In this document: piece after piece, positions 44,709 to 52,457 of the stretch
Layout: every line of letters begins with the position of its first letter
How positions within the stretch are numbered: the stretch's first letter is position 1
Source: UBA4416 sp943362175
GTDB lineage: Bacteria; Bacteroidota; Bacteroidia; B-17B0; Aurantibacillaceae
Reading direction: 5' to 3'
DNA: 64,000 nucleotides
Assembly: GCA_943362175.1 (NCBI GenBank)
Contig: CALRIU020000026.1
Location: 4,538 to 68,537 of the forward strand
Program-made: the position numbers and the translations under genes
Notes under the pieces: model-generated
The model's input: only the letters and a program-made list of their open reading frames with translations
Told to the model about the DNA's origin: nothing
The model's database searches: none

Positions 44709-45581
44709 ATGAAGGTCAGCGGTTTCACGATCATACGCAATGCATTGAAGTTCGACTATCCGGTTGTGGAAGCCATCACCTCCATCTTACCTTTATGCGA
44801 CGAGTTTGTGGTGGCAGTAGGCAACAGCGAAGACGATACCCTGCAGCTGATCCGCAGTATCAACTCTCCCAAGATCAGGATCATCGAAACAGTGTGGGAC
44901 GATTCCCTGCGCCAGGGCGGGCAGGTGCTGGCGATTGAAACGAATAAAGCCTTTGATGCCATCAGCGCCGATACCGACTGGTGTTTTTATATTCAGAGTG
45001 ATGAGTGCGTGCATGAAAAACACCTGCCTTCCATCAAAGAGGCGATGCTGAAATACAAGGACGACCAACAGGTGGACGGGCTTTTGTTCAACTATGTACA
45101 CTTCTACGGAAGCTACGGCTATGTAGGTAATTCGCGCCGCTGGTACCGGAAGGAGATCCGGGTCATTAAAAATGACAAAACGATCCGCTCCTATAAGGAT
45201 GCGCAGGGGTTTCGCAAAACGGATAATTCCAAGCTGAGGGTGAAGCCTATCAGCGCCGAGATTTACCACTACGGCTGGGTAAAGCCGCCGAAGGCACAGC
45301 AGGCCAAGCAGGAGCACTTTCACAAGATGTGGCACGATGACGAATGGATGAAGAAACACATTGCCGCCACCGAGGAATTTGATTACTCACAGATCGACAG
45401 CCTTGAGGAATTTAAGGGAACGCATCCTGCGGTGATGCAGCCCCGCGTGAATGCCCTCCACTGGAACTTCAGCTTCGATCAATCGCAGATCAAACTGAGC
45501 CTCAAGGATAAAGTGCTGCTCTTCATCGAAAAAACAAGTGGCTGGAAAGTGGGAGAGTACCGCAACTACATCAGTATTTAA
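44709..45581 (+). CDS. Glycosyltransferase, GT-A-like family 2-type
   Basis: 290 residues, no membrane segment. The N-terminus MKVSGFTIIRNALKFDYPVV resembles the nucleotide-binding strand of GT2 enzymes, and DWCFYIQSDECVHEKHL (about 92-108) carries the position of the metal-binding acidic motif, here SDE. RWYRKEIRVIKN and AEIYHYGWVKPP follow. It probably transfers a sugar from a nucleotide donor in the cytoplasm. It stands alone with its own promoter, not in a polysaccharide cluster, so the acceptor is unknown. Confidence 0.8.
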   Translation: MKVSGFTIIRNALKFDYPVVEAITSILPLCDEFVVAVGNSEDDTLQLIRSINSPKIRIIETVWDDSLRQGGQVLAIETNKAFDAISADTDWCFYIQSDECVHEKHLPSIKEAMLKYKDDQQVDGLLFNYVHFYGSYGYVGNSRRWYRKEIRVIKNDKTIRSYKDAQGFRKTDNSKLRVKPISAEIYHYGWVKPPKAQQAKQEHFHKMWHDDEWMKKHIAATEEFDYSQIDSLEEFKGTHPAVMQPRVNALHWNFSFDQSQIKLSLKDKVLLFIEKTSGWKVGEYRNYISI

Positions 45582-45654
45582 CAAACAGGCCTTTGGGACA
45601 AACGGCCGATTCTGTTGTTTTTTGTATCTTTAATACCATTAAACTATTTTTCGG

Positions 45655-48135
45655 ATGAAATGTTGTTTCCTCTTTAGCTTCCTGTTGCTCTGCATCGGCC
45701 TGTCGGCGCAGGAACCGAAAGCGATCAAAAAGCAGGCCGATGCCGATTTTAAGGCAAAGAAATATGAAGCCGCGATTGCCGGTTATTCCAGGCTCACGGC
45801 TGCCGTTCCGAAGGATGCCGAAGTGTTTTACAACCGTGCGCTAAGCTATGAGAAAACCGGCCAAACGGAATCGGCGATTGCAGATTACCTGGTATTCCTT
45901 GACATTGAAAAAAAGGACAAGGCCGTTCATTTGAAAGTAGCTGACCTATACATGGCACTGGCTAAGTATAAGGAGGCCAATGAGGTCCTCGAAAAGCTTT
46001 TGCTGTTTGATAAAGACCATGTGCCGGCATTACAACGTTCGGCTTACTGCCTGATTAGGCTGAAGGCCTTTAGCAAGGCGGTGGAAAGAGCCGACCTCGC
46101 CATCAAGGAAGATCCGAAAGACGATGGCGAGCTGACCGATGTGGCGCATTATTACAGGGCCATTGCCAAAGACAGCCTGCACGATTATGCGGCAGCGTTG
46201 ACGTCCTACAAAAGGGCCATTGTAATTGTGAAGACCCGCGAGATCAACCGCCTGAAAGCTTTGCCGAAATACAAACCCTACTACGTGAACCTCGGAAAAG
46301 TGCAGAACACCACACGCTCCTACGACGAGGCCATCCAGAATTTTACCGAGGCTATTTCGCTTGATATTCCGGATACCATCCAGCCTTCCAATTCAGAGGT
46401 TTACTATTACAATAGCTTATCCTATTTTGCGAAGTCAGATTACAATAATTCCATCGGAAATCTCAACAAGGCCATCGTTCTGAACGGGAAAAGTGCGCAG
46501 CTCTTTTTTCAACGTGGTGTGGTATATAAGGCTACCAGCCAGTACCAGAGCGCCATCAGTGATTTTACCAAAGCCTCGCTGCTCGACGGAACGAATGCCC
46601 TGACCTGCCTCTACAAAGGGCAGTGTGAAATGGAGCTTGGGGATTTCAAGAATGCGATTAAGGATTTTAAAGCCTGCCTGAAGCTCGATCCCCCCAACAA
46701 TGAAGCAAAAAACCTCCTGAAACAGGCCGACTCGAAGTATTACCTCGCCAACAAGGAGAGCGATCCGCCACAAATCAAAATTTCTTACCCGGCCATTGAT
46801 TATAATAATTTCACCAATGTGTATGTGAACCAGATCACCCTCGTGATCGAAGGGCAGATTCTGGATAAGAGCATGCTTAAATCCATCGTGATCAACGAGC
46901 AGGAAAAAGAATTTGATAAGGAAGCCACCAATCCCGAGTTCAGGTTTGTGCTGAAAACGGAGAACCTGAAAAAAGTGGAAATGACGGTGACGGATATTTA
47001 CAACAACGTCAGCACGAAGACGATTAAGATCGGCCACATCGTGAGCGAAACACGCGCCATTGTGAGCCTCCAGGGGATTATCCTCAGCAACGACGGCTCC
47101 GGGAAACCCTTGATCAATAAGCAGATCTTTCTCACCAACCAGAAAGGAGAAGAGTTTTACGAAGGCAGGACCGATAGCAAGGGTTACTTCATCTTTGAGA
47201 ACCTGCCGGTGGATAAAGACTACCTGATCCAGGTGGAAGAGAGCGATGCGCAGATGAGGCAGACGGGCTTTATACTGGCCGACAAAAGCGGGAAAGCGGT
47301 GATGAAATCTTCACCCTCGGCAAACAATAAAAACAGTTTTTCTTTTGAGCTATTGCAGGTAGATGCAGCCACGATGAGCCTGATGTCGATTGATGATGTG
47401 CCGTTGATGGTCAACATTTCGGGGCGCCTGATGGGCATGACCACCACGCAGGTGCCTTTGCCCGGCGTCTCGCTTCAATTGGTGAAAGGAAACAACGAGG
47501 TCGTGACGCGCAAGACGGACGAGAACGGTTATTTTATGTTTACCAGCCTGAAGCCGGGCGAGAATTACTCCTTCCGGATCGACGCCGAAGAGGCGAAAAC
47601 CATCAATACCAACAAAGTGCTCATCCTCGATTACAAAGGCCAGGTGCTGAAAGTGATCTCGAAGAACGATGCGGGCTTCTTCGAATACAGGCTGCTGGAC
47701 ATCGAAAAAACGCAGCTCAGCACCATTACAGAGCCCGATCCCTGGGCCAATATCACCTTTGCCATTAAGGCCAAGAAAGAGCTGTCGATCATCGAGAACA
47801 TTTATTACGAATCAGGATCCTTTGCAGTGCCTAAGGCTTCGGAAGCTATTATTGATAAGGCGGTGGAGGCCCTCAAAGCGAATCCTAAGCTGACCTTGCA
47901 GGTAGAGTCGCACACTGATGCGGTGGCCGGCGATGAGTTCAACCTTGACCTTTCGCAGAAAAGAGCAATGAGCGTGGTAGAATATATTCAGGCTAAAGGC
48001 GTCGATAAAAAACGCCTCATTGCCAAAGGTATGGGGGAAACGGCCCTCACCAACCATTGCGCCAACGGCGTGGATTGCTCGGATGCGGAGCACAAGCAGA
48101 ACCGGAGAACGGTGTTTAAGCTGATCGCGAATTGA
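45655..48135 (+). CDS. TPR and OmpA-domain envelope protein
   Basis: 826 residues with signal peptide MKCCFLFSFLLLCIGLSAQ. TPRs occupy about 20-365 (AAIAGYSRLTAAVPKDAEVF, AISDFTKASLLDGTNALTCL). An Ig-like region follows (about 375-465), then two carboxypeptidase-regulatory-like domains (about 475-560 and 590-675: YEGRTDSKGYFIFENLP, RKTDENGYFMFTSLKPGENY). The end (about 715-826) is an OmpA domain (VESHTDAVAGDEFNLDLSQK, KQNRRTVFKLIAN). The layout resembles PorE-type T9SS-associated proteins but without a recognised beta-propeller, so that link is tentative. Candidate promoter boxes TATCTTTA (45625) and TATTTTTC (45646) lie upstream. Confidence 0.9.
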   Translation: MKCCFLFSFLLLCIGLSAQEPKAIKKQADADFKAKKYEAAIAGYSRLTAAVPKDAEVFYNRALSYEKTGQTESAIADYLVFLDIEKKDKAVHLKVADLYMALAKYKEANEVLEKLLLFDKDHVPALQRSAYCLIRLKAFSKAVERADLAIKEDPKDDGELTDVAHYYRAIAKDSLHDYAAALTSYKRAIVIVKTREINRLKALPKYKPYYVNLGKVQNTTRSYDEAIQNFTEAISLDIPDTIQPSNSEVYYYNSLSYFAKSDYNNSIGNLNKAIVLNGKSAQLFFQRGVVYKATSQYQSAISDFTKASLLDGTNALTCLYKGQCEMELGDFKNAIKDFKACLKLDPPNNEAKNLLKQADSKYYLANKESDPPQIKISYPAIDYNNFTNVYVNQITLVIEGQILDKSMLKSIVINEQEKEFDKEATNPEFRFVLKTENLKKVEMTVTDIYNNVSTKTIKIGHIVSETRAIVSLQGIILSNDGSGKPLINKQIFLTNQKGEEFYEGRTDSKGYFIFENLPVDKDYLIQVEESDAQMRQTGFILADKSGKAVMKSSPSANNKNSFSFELLQVDAATMSLMSIDDVPLMVNISGRLMGMTTTQVPLPGVSLQLVKGNNEVVTRKTDENGYFMFTSLKPGENYSFRIDAEEAKTINTNKVLILDYKGQVLKVISKNDAGFFEYRLLDIEKTQLSTITEPDPWANITFAIKAKKELSIIENIYYESGSFAVPKASEAIIDKAVEALKANPKLTLQVESHTDAVAGDEFNLDLSQKRAMSVVEYIQAKGVDKKRLIAKGMGETALTNHCANGVDCSDAEHKQNRRTVFKLIAN

Positions 48136-48138
48136 CAG

Positions 48139-48194
48139 CGTCATTGCGAGCTTAGCGAAGCAATCTAACCTCCTGACGCCGGTTCGCCATGACG
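48139..48194. repeat. GTCATTGCGAG-type interspersed repeat
   Basis: CGTCATTGCGAG...GCGAAGCAATCT...CGCCATGACG: the ends are inverted (CGTCAT / ATGACG). It fills nearly all of the 65-bp gap between two convergent genes. Elements starting like this are scattered in many bacterial genomes. Confidence 0.7.
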
Positions 48195-48200
48195 GAATCA

Positions 48201-49256
48201 TCAATACATCCCCAGCGCCTCTGCAATCTGCTCTTCCGTAATCCCACTTTTGAGAGTGTAAGCGCCGATAGAATCAGGTAGCGCAAAATTCAACCGGCCG
48301 TCTTCGTTTTTCTTATCATGGAAAATGTATTCAAATAAGAGCTTTTTCGTTTCGGCCGTGAGTTTGATCTTGGTGTAGATGGCATCGATGTAGCCGCAGA
48401 TCTCATTCAATTCTTTTTTGGTGATCAGTTTCAGCTGCTGCGCGATCATGCTTTCGATGATCATGCCCATGGCAATTGCTTCGCCGTGCAGGATGTCCTT
48501 CTTTTGCTTCAACAGCGCGCTTTCCAGGGCATGGCCTACGCTGTGCCCGAAGTTCAGCGATTTGCGGAGGTCGTTCTCGTGCAGGTCTTTTTTGACAATG
48601 GCATTCTTCAATTCGATGGCATGCGTGATCAGCTCCTCCGAATAAAAATGGGCGATGGTATCCGATTGCCTGATGTCGTTCCAGAAATCAACATCGGCAA
48701 TGAGCGCAATTTTGATGACCTCTGCATAGCCGTTGCGCACATGCCTTTCCGGCAGGCTTTCGAGGAACACCGGATTGACGAAAACACCTTTAGGCTCATA
48801 CGTGGTGCCGATATGGTTTTTGATGTCCTCAAAATCAACCCCTGTTTTTCCGCCGACGCTGGCGTCTACCATGCTGAGCAGCGTGGTAGGAATATTCACG
48901 AAGTCGATGCCGCGCTTGAAGGTAGAGGCCACAAAGCCGCCCAGGTCGGTAATCACGCCCCCGCCGAGGTTGAGGAGGAGGCTTTTTTTATCGGCTCCCG
49001 CATCGGTTAAGGCGCCCCACACCTGCATGCAGGTTTCCATGTTCTTGTGTTGCTCACCGCTTTCCAGCTCTATGATCTCTGCCTCGTTCAGGATCGGGCA
49101 GTTGAAGAGCAGTGTGGGCAGGCAATGCTCAAAGGTATGCTCATCGCAGACCAGGAAATAAGCTGTATAAGAGCTCTTTTTCAGAAAAGTATTGAGCGCA
49201 TCGAGGCTTTTTTCGCCAACGTAAACGGAGTAGGAGGTGGATTTAATGACTGACAT
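48201..49256 (-). CDS. aroB: 3-dehydroquinate synthase
   Basis: 351 residues. The NAD- and Zn-binding landmarks of AroB are present: LESGEQHKNMET, LLLNLGGGVITDLGGFVAST, RGIDFVNIPTTLLSMVDASVGGKTG as the classical signature region (about 115-140), and FGHSVGHALE with zinc-ligand His residues. It converts DAHP to 3-dehydroquinate, the second step of the shikimate pathway. It starts 10 bp after the cytochrome gene, so it is probably cotranscribed with it, an unusual pairing. No other aro gene is in the window. Confidence 0.97.
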   Translation of the reverse strand: MSVIKSTSYSVYVGEKSLDALNTFLKKSSYTAYFLVCDEHTFEHCLPTLLFNCPILNEAEIIELESGEQHKNMETCMQVWGALTDAGADKKSLLLNLGGGVITDLGGFVASTFKRGIDFVNIPTTLLSMVDASVGGKTGVDFEDIKNHIGTTYEPKGVFVNPVFLESLPERHVRNGYAEVIKIALIADVDFWNDIRQSDTIAHFYSEELITHAIELKNAIVKKDLHENDLRKSLNFGHSVGHALESALLKQKKDILHGEAIAMGMIIESMIAQQLKLITKKELNEICGYIDAIYTKIKLTAETKKLLFEYIFHDKKNEDGRLNFALPDSIGAYTLKSGITEEQIAEALGMY

Positions 49257-49266
49257 AATGAAACAA

Positions 49267-51294
49267 TTAATGCATGCCCTGGATCTGTGTGAGGATCTGT
49301 TTCGCCTGCTGGTTATTGGGGTTCAGGGCAATGATGCGGTTGAGGTATTTTTTCGATTCGGTAAAGTCTTTTTTATAAGCATAGAGGCCGGCCAGGTTCA
49401 TGAGCAGGGGCTCGTAATCCGGATCCAGCTTCAATGCCCGGTTATAGAGGTTTTCGGCTTCAGCAAGATTTCCCTGCGCCAGCTTTACGTAGCCTAGATT
49501 CGTTAAAGCCGATACATGTTTCGGGTGCTCTTTCAGAATCTCGTTGTATTGCTGCATCGCTTCCGGCAGCTGCTTGTTGGAGGCCAGGGCAGAGGCATAT
49601 TTATTTCTGAAATCGAGCACAAAAGGCGCAAGCTCTACCGATTTTTTGAAGTAGTTGATGGCACGCGGAACGTTGCCGCTTTTGTAGAGCGCCTCGCCAA
49701 TGCGGTAGCAGGTCCAGGCATGGTCGTTGGCGTAGGAGCTGGTGATGAGCTTTGAGTTTAGAACATAGGCATCGCCCAGGCGGTTGATGTAAGTGATGAT
49801 CTGTCCGAAATTATTCTTTGTGAAATACAACTGCACCAAAGGTTCAAGATTATTTCGCAGGTCATTGTCTGTTTTATCCTTTAAATAAAAGGCCGCGCTG
49901 TCGAGGTAATATTCCTCATGCTCGAACTTTTCATATTGGTTCAAATAAGCTTTGGCTTTGATGAGGGGCGCCGGATTTTTTTCGTTGATGGCATACAGGC
50001 CGATGAAGGTTTTAAGGCCCTGCTTTTCGGCTTTACTCAGCGGTTTCCGGATGTAGTGGTCGTGTACCGTCACGTGCGGAATATCAATAGAACCGGAGTT
50101 GGGCATGTGGCAGCTCACACAATTCGCTGTTTTCGTAATGCCTTTCTTGCTGCAAAATATCGGCGTGCTGCCTCCTGTCTCTTTCGTCCTTTCATTTCCT
50201 TTGGCTTCGACTTCGCTCAGCTGCCGGGCTGCTCCATGGCATTTCAGGCAGGCATCGTTAAACACGTTCTTGTTCGTCTCCTTCACGCTCACATGAGGGT
50301 TGTGGCAGGTGATGCAGGTCAGCGCGTCCTTGTATGGCTTTAATGAATTTTTGGCGGAAGGGTTCGCGGCTGCCTGTTGCATTGATTTTATAAAGCACTG
50401 GCTTTGTTTCAAACGGTCGGCATGCGAGGCCATGATGAATTCATCATCTGCATTTTTATACTTCGGCAAAAATACCGTCATATAGTCGCTCAGCATCATG
50501 CCCGGCTTGAAGTCGTAAAAGGACTTCCCTTCTTTCAGAACGGCGTTGCCCTGCAGGTGGCAGCGCTGGCAGATGTCGAACTGCCGGTCGATGCTCAGCT
50601 TGGCAGGATTCACAATCGTGTAGTCGATGTACTTCGAGGTATCTACCGGCGATTTGGTCTGGCGCTCGTTTACGTGAATGCTTCCCGGCCCGTGGCAGCG
50701 CTCGCAGCCAATACCTTTCTCCACTGCTTTGTATTTATTTTCGGAGCCAAGCACAAAGTCGGGGTAGGAGTTGTGGCAGCTCATACACTCCAGTCCGATC
50801 TTCCGCATAAAGCGGCTGTTGTGCCCATCCTCGAAGCCGGGAGGCAGGTCCCAGGTTTTCTTTTGGGTGTAAAAAGTCATCGGCATCTGGTTGAGGTAGC
50901 CGTTGATGGACTGGATGTGTGAGTTGGTATGCTGCCCGGAGCCAATGATGTAATTCACGGTTTCCAGCCGTTTGTAAATGGTGTCTCTTCCTTTGAGCCT
51001 GTACTCCAGGAAGCGCAGGCTGTCGTTTTCCCAGAAGGCCTTGTAATAGAAATCGCCGATCTTGTCGTGCACCACCGAGCTGTGGTAATCTCCGGCCGAT
51101 TTCTGGCGTGTGGCCAGGTCGAAGGACTTGCCCATGCCCGTTTCGATAAAGCTCTTGTAAATATCCATGTGGCATTGCCTGCAGGTATTGATGCCCACGT
51201 ACCTGGCAGAATCCGCATGGTTGAGGTAAAGCAGGCTGTCTGTTTTTGGAGTGGTATTGCTTACTACCGGTTTCTCGGGATCGCAGCTATACAA
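49267..51294 (-). CDS. Multihaem cytochrome c with C-terminal TPRs (lipoprotein)
   Basis: 675 residues from TTG at 51294, but the frame is open further upstream and encodes a lipoprotein-type signal (YITVFFAIVLSAGLYSC, Cys right after the TTG), so the true start is probably earlier; no ATG, GTG or TTG is available before the upstream stop, and the best candidate is an ATT at 51355-51357. Seven CxxCH motifs are present (CRQCH, CMSCH, CERCH, CQRCH, CITCH, CLKCH, CVSCH), so at least seven haems, of the cytochrome c554-like type. TPRs fill about 440-670 (AINYFKKSVELAPFVLDFRN, AENLYNRALKLDPDYEPLLM). A role in periplasmic electron transfer is likely; redox partner unknown. Confidence 0.9.
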   Translation of the reverse strand: MYSCDPEKPVVSNTTPKTDSLLYLNHADSARYVGINTCRQCHMDIYKSFIETGMGKSFDLATRQKSAGDYHSSVVHDKIGDFYYKAFWENDSLRFLEYRLKGRDTIYKRLETVNYIIGSGQHTNSHIQSINGYLNQMPMTFYTQKKTWDLPPGFEDGHNSRFMRKIGLECMSCHNSYPDFVLGSENKYKAVEKGIGCERCHGPGSIHVNERQTKSPVDTSKYIDYTIVNPAKLSIDRQFDICQRCHLQGNAVLKEGKSFYDFKPGMMLSDYMTVFLPKYKNADDEFIMASHADRLKQSQCFIKSMQQAAANPSAKNSLKPYKDALTCITCHNPHVSVKETNKNVFNDACLKCHGAARQLSEVEAKGNERTKETGGSTPIFCSKKGITKTANCVSCHMPNSGSIDIPHVTVHDHYIRKPLSKAEKQGLKTFIGLYAINEKNPAPLIKAKAYLNQYEKFEHEEYYLDSAAFYLKDKTDNDLRNNLEPLVQLYFTKNNFGQIITYINRLGDAYVLNSKLITSSYANDHAWTCYRIGEALYKSGNVPRAINYFKKSVELAPFVLDFRNKYASALASNKQLPEAMQQYNEILKEHPKHVSALTNLGYVKLAQGNLAEAENLYNRALKLDPDYEPLLMNLAGLYAYKKDFTESKKYLNRIIALNPNNQQAKQILTQIQGMH

Positions 51295-51363
51295 GCCCGC
51301 AGACAGGACGATGGCAAAGAAGACGGTTATATAGGCAAAGTAGCGGATGGCTTGAATTTTCCC

Positions 51364-51371
51364 TAAAGATA
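51364..51371 (-). promoter_or_regulatory. Possible -7 box of the multihaem cytochrome gene
   Basis: On the minus strand TATCTTTA, one mismatch to TAnnTTTG, 6 bp before the in-frame ATT at 51355-51357. No -33 TTG was found. Confidence 0.4.
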
Positions 51372-51449
51372 AACAACAATTTTTTCTTTTCCGGTGCTAA
51401 GGTATAAAGACGGCGATGCTGCGCCAAACAAAGTACTTTACTCGTACCT

Positions 51450-51586
51450 GGGCGTGCCGGCGCAAAGTACAGGCGCCGTCAGGCTTTCCGTTGCAATCTT
51501 TTTGCCGCAATCGGCTGCGCTCAGTGGCCGGCAAAAAGGATTTCCACTGCTTCCGATAGCTATCGGAACCTTCACGCGGGTAGGCC
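51450..51586 (+). repeat. Hairpin-cored interspersed repeat, copy a
   Basis: Runs from GGGCGTGCC to CACGCGGGTAGGCC. The core is CAATCTT, a stem CTTTTTGCCG (51498-51507) / CGGCAAAAAG (51529-51538), then GATTTCC. A perfect 18-bp palindrome, TTCCGATAGCTATCGGAA (51551-51568), lies in the right half. The 51358-51850 gap contains only this element, its inverted copy and no gene. Confidence 0.7.
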
Positions 51587-51621
51587 ATAAAAACGAGGGC
51601 TTAGTTTCCTGTGTATGAGAT

Positions 51622-51721
51622 TAGCCCAGCGCGAGGGATTGTCGCGTAAATCCTTCGCATAGCGTCAGCGTATGCGAAGATTGAAGCAAAAGCCCGGTTC
51701 GGCTCCCGCCGGACGCGCCCC
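51622..51721 (-). repeat. Hairpin-cored interspersed repeat, copy b (inverted)
   Basis: On the minus strand: GGGCGCGTCC...GGGCTTTTGCTTCAATCTT, a 9-bp stem CTTCGCATA / TATGCGAAG (51653-51679), GATTT, CAATCCCTCGCGCTGGGC. Its flanks match copy a, but the stem sequence is different while pairing is kept. Confidence 0.7.
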
Positions 51722-51850
51722 AAAAAAACATCTAATCTGTATTGGGTTTTCCCCAAAAAAATGAAATCTTTTCGGTTGGTTTACAGGTAATTAAAAGCTA
51801 CGATTTATAGCAATAATTTGCTACGTTTTTCGTTAACTTTACTAAGATCT

Positions 51851-52381
51851 ATGAAGATGAAAGATACCATATTTACAGAAGAGATCGTTCTAAATAAGAT
51901 TTACACGATCCGCGGGCAGAAAGTGATGCTCGACAGGGACCTGGCTACATTGTACGGGATAGAAACCAAGCGGTTGAAAGAAGCCGTAAGAAGACACATC
52001 AGCCGTTTTCCGGAAGATTTTATGTTTGAGCTCAACGAAACCGAATTTCATAATTGGAGGACGCAGTTTGCGACCTCCAAATCGGATAAAATGGGTTTAA
52101 GAATTGCCCCGATGGTATTTACCGAATACGGCATCCTGATGCTGTCGGGAATTCTGAACAGTGAAAAAGCCATTGAGGTCAATATCAAAATTATGCGGAT
52201 TTTTGTTAAAATCAGGAAATTGTTGCTCGATAATGTCGATTTACGCCTGATTATGGAGGAAATTAAGAAAAAAACGGAGGATAATACCAAGAGCATCGAG
52301 CTGCTCTTTCAATACTTCGATCAACTGATTGAACAGCAGCAAAATCCACCCGAACGTAAACAAATTGGTTTTGGAAGATAA
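51851..52381 (+). CDS. ORF6N-domain protein
   Basis: 176 residues from the ATG at 51851 (an upstream TTG at 51818 is less likely). The N-terminal 90 residues match the ORF6N domain of phage and plasmid regulators (NKIYTIRGQKVMLDRDLATL, YGIETKRLKEAVRRHISRFP, DFMFELNETEF); then RIAPMVFTEYGILMLSGIL, and a helical tail. In phages these are antirepressor-like DNA-binding proteins; chromosomal copies are common in Bacteroidota and unexplained. It sits between the inverted repeats and typA, with no phage gene beside it. Confidence 0.88.
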   Translation: MKMKDTIFTEEIVLNKIYTIRGQKVMLDRDLATLYGIETKRLKEAVRRHISRFPEDFMFELNETEFHNWRTQFATSKSDKMGLRIAPMVFTEYGILMLSGILNSEKAIEVNIKIMRIFVKIRKLLLDNVDLRLIMEEIKKKTEDNTKSIELLFQYFDQLIEQQQNPPERKQIGFGR

Positions 52382-52407
52382 ACAAATTGATTTTGAAACA
52401 GATAAAA

Positions 52408-52438
52408 TTGCTTAACTGCCTAATAGTTCGTACTTTTG
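52408..52438 (+). promoter_or_regulatory. Promoter of typA
   Basis: TTG at 52408-52410, 20 bp spacer, TACTTTTG at 52431-52438 (exact TAnnTTTG), 19 bp before the ATG. Confidence 0.72.
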
Positions 52439-52457
52439 CGGCCTCAAAAAAACAAAC

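Noticed and set aside
44660..44938. A 92-residue open frame overlapping the glycosyltransferase start
   Set aside because: It is out of frame with the clearly conserved glycosyltransferase and has no signature.
51397..51618. Short open frames on both strands in the 51.4-51.6 kb gap
   Set aside because: They lie within the hairpin-cored repeat and have no recognisable product.
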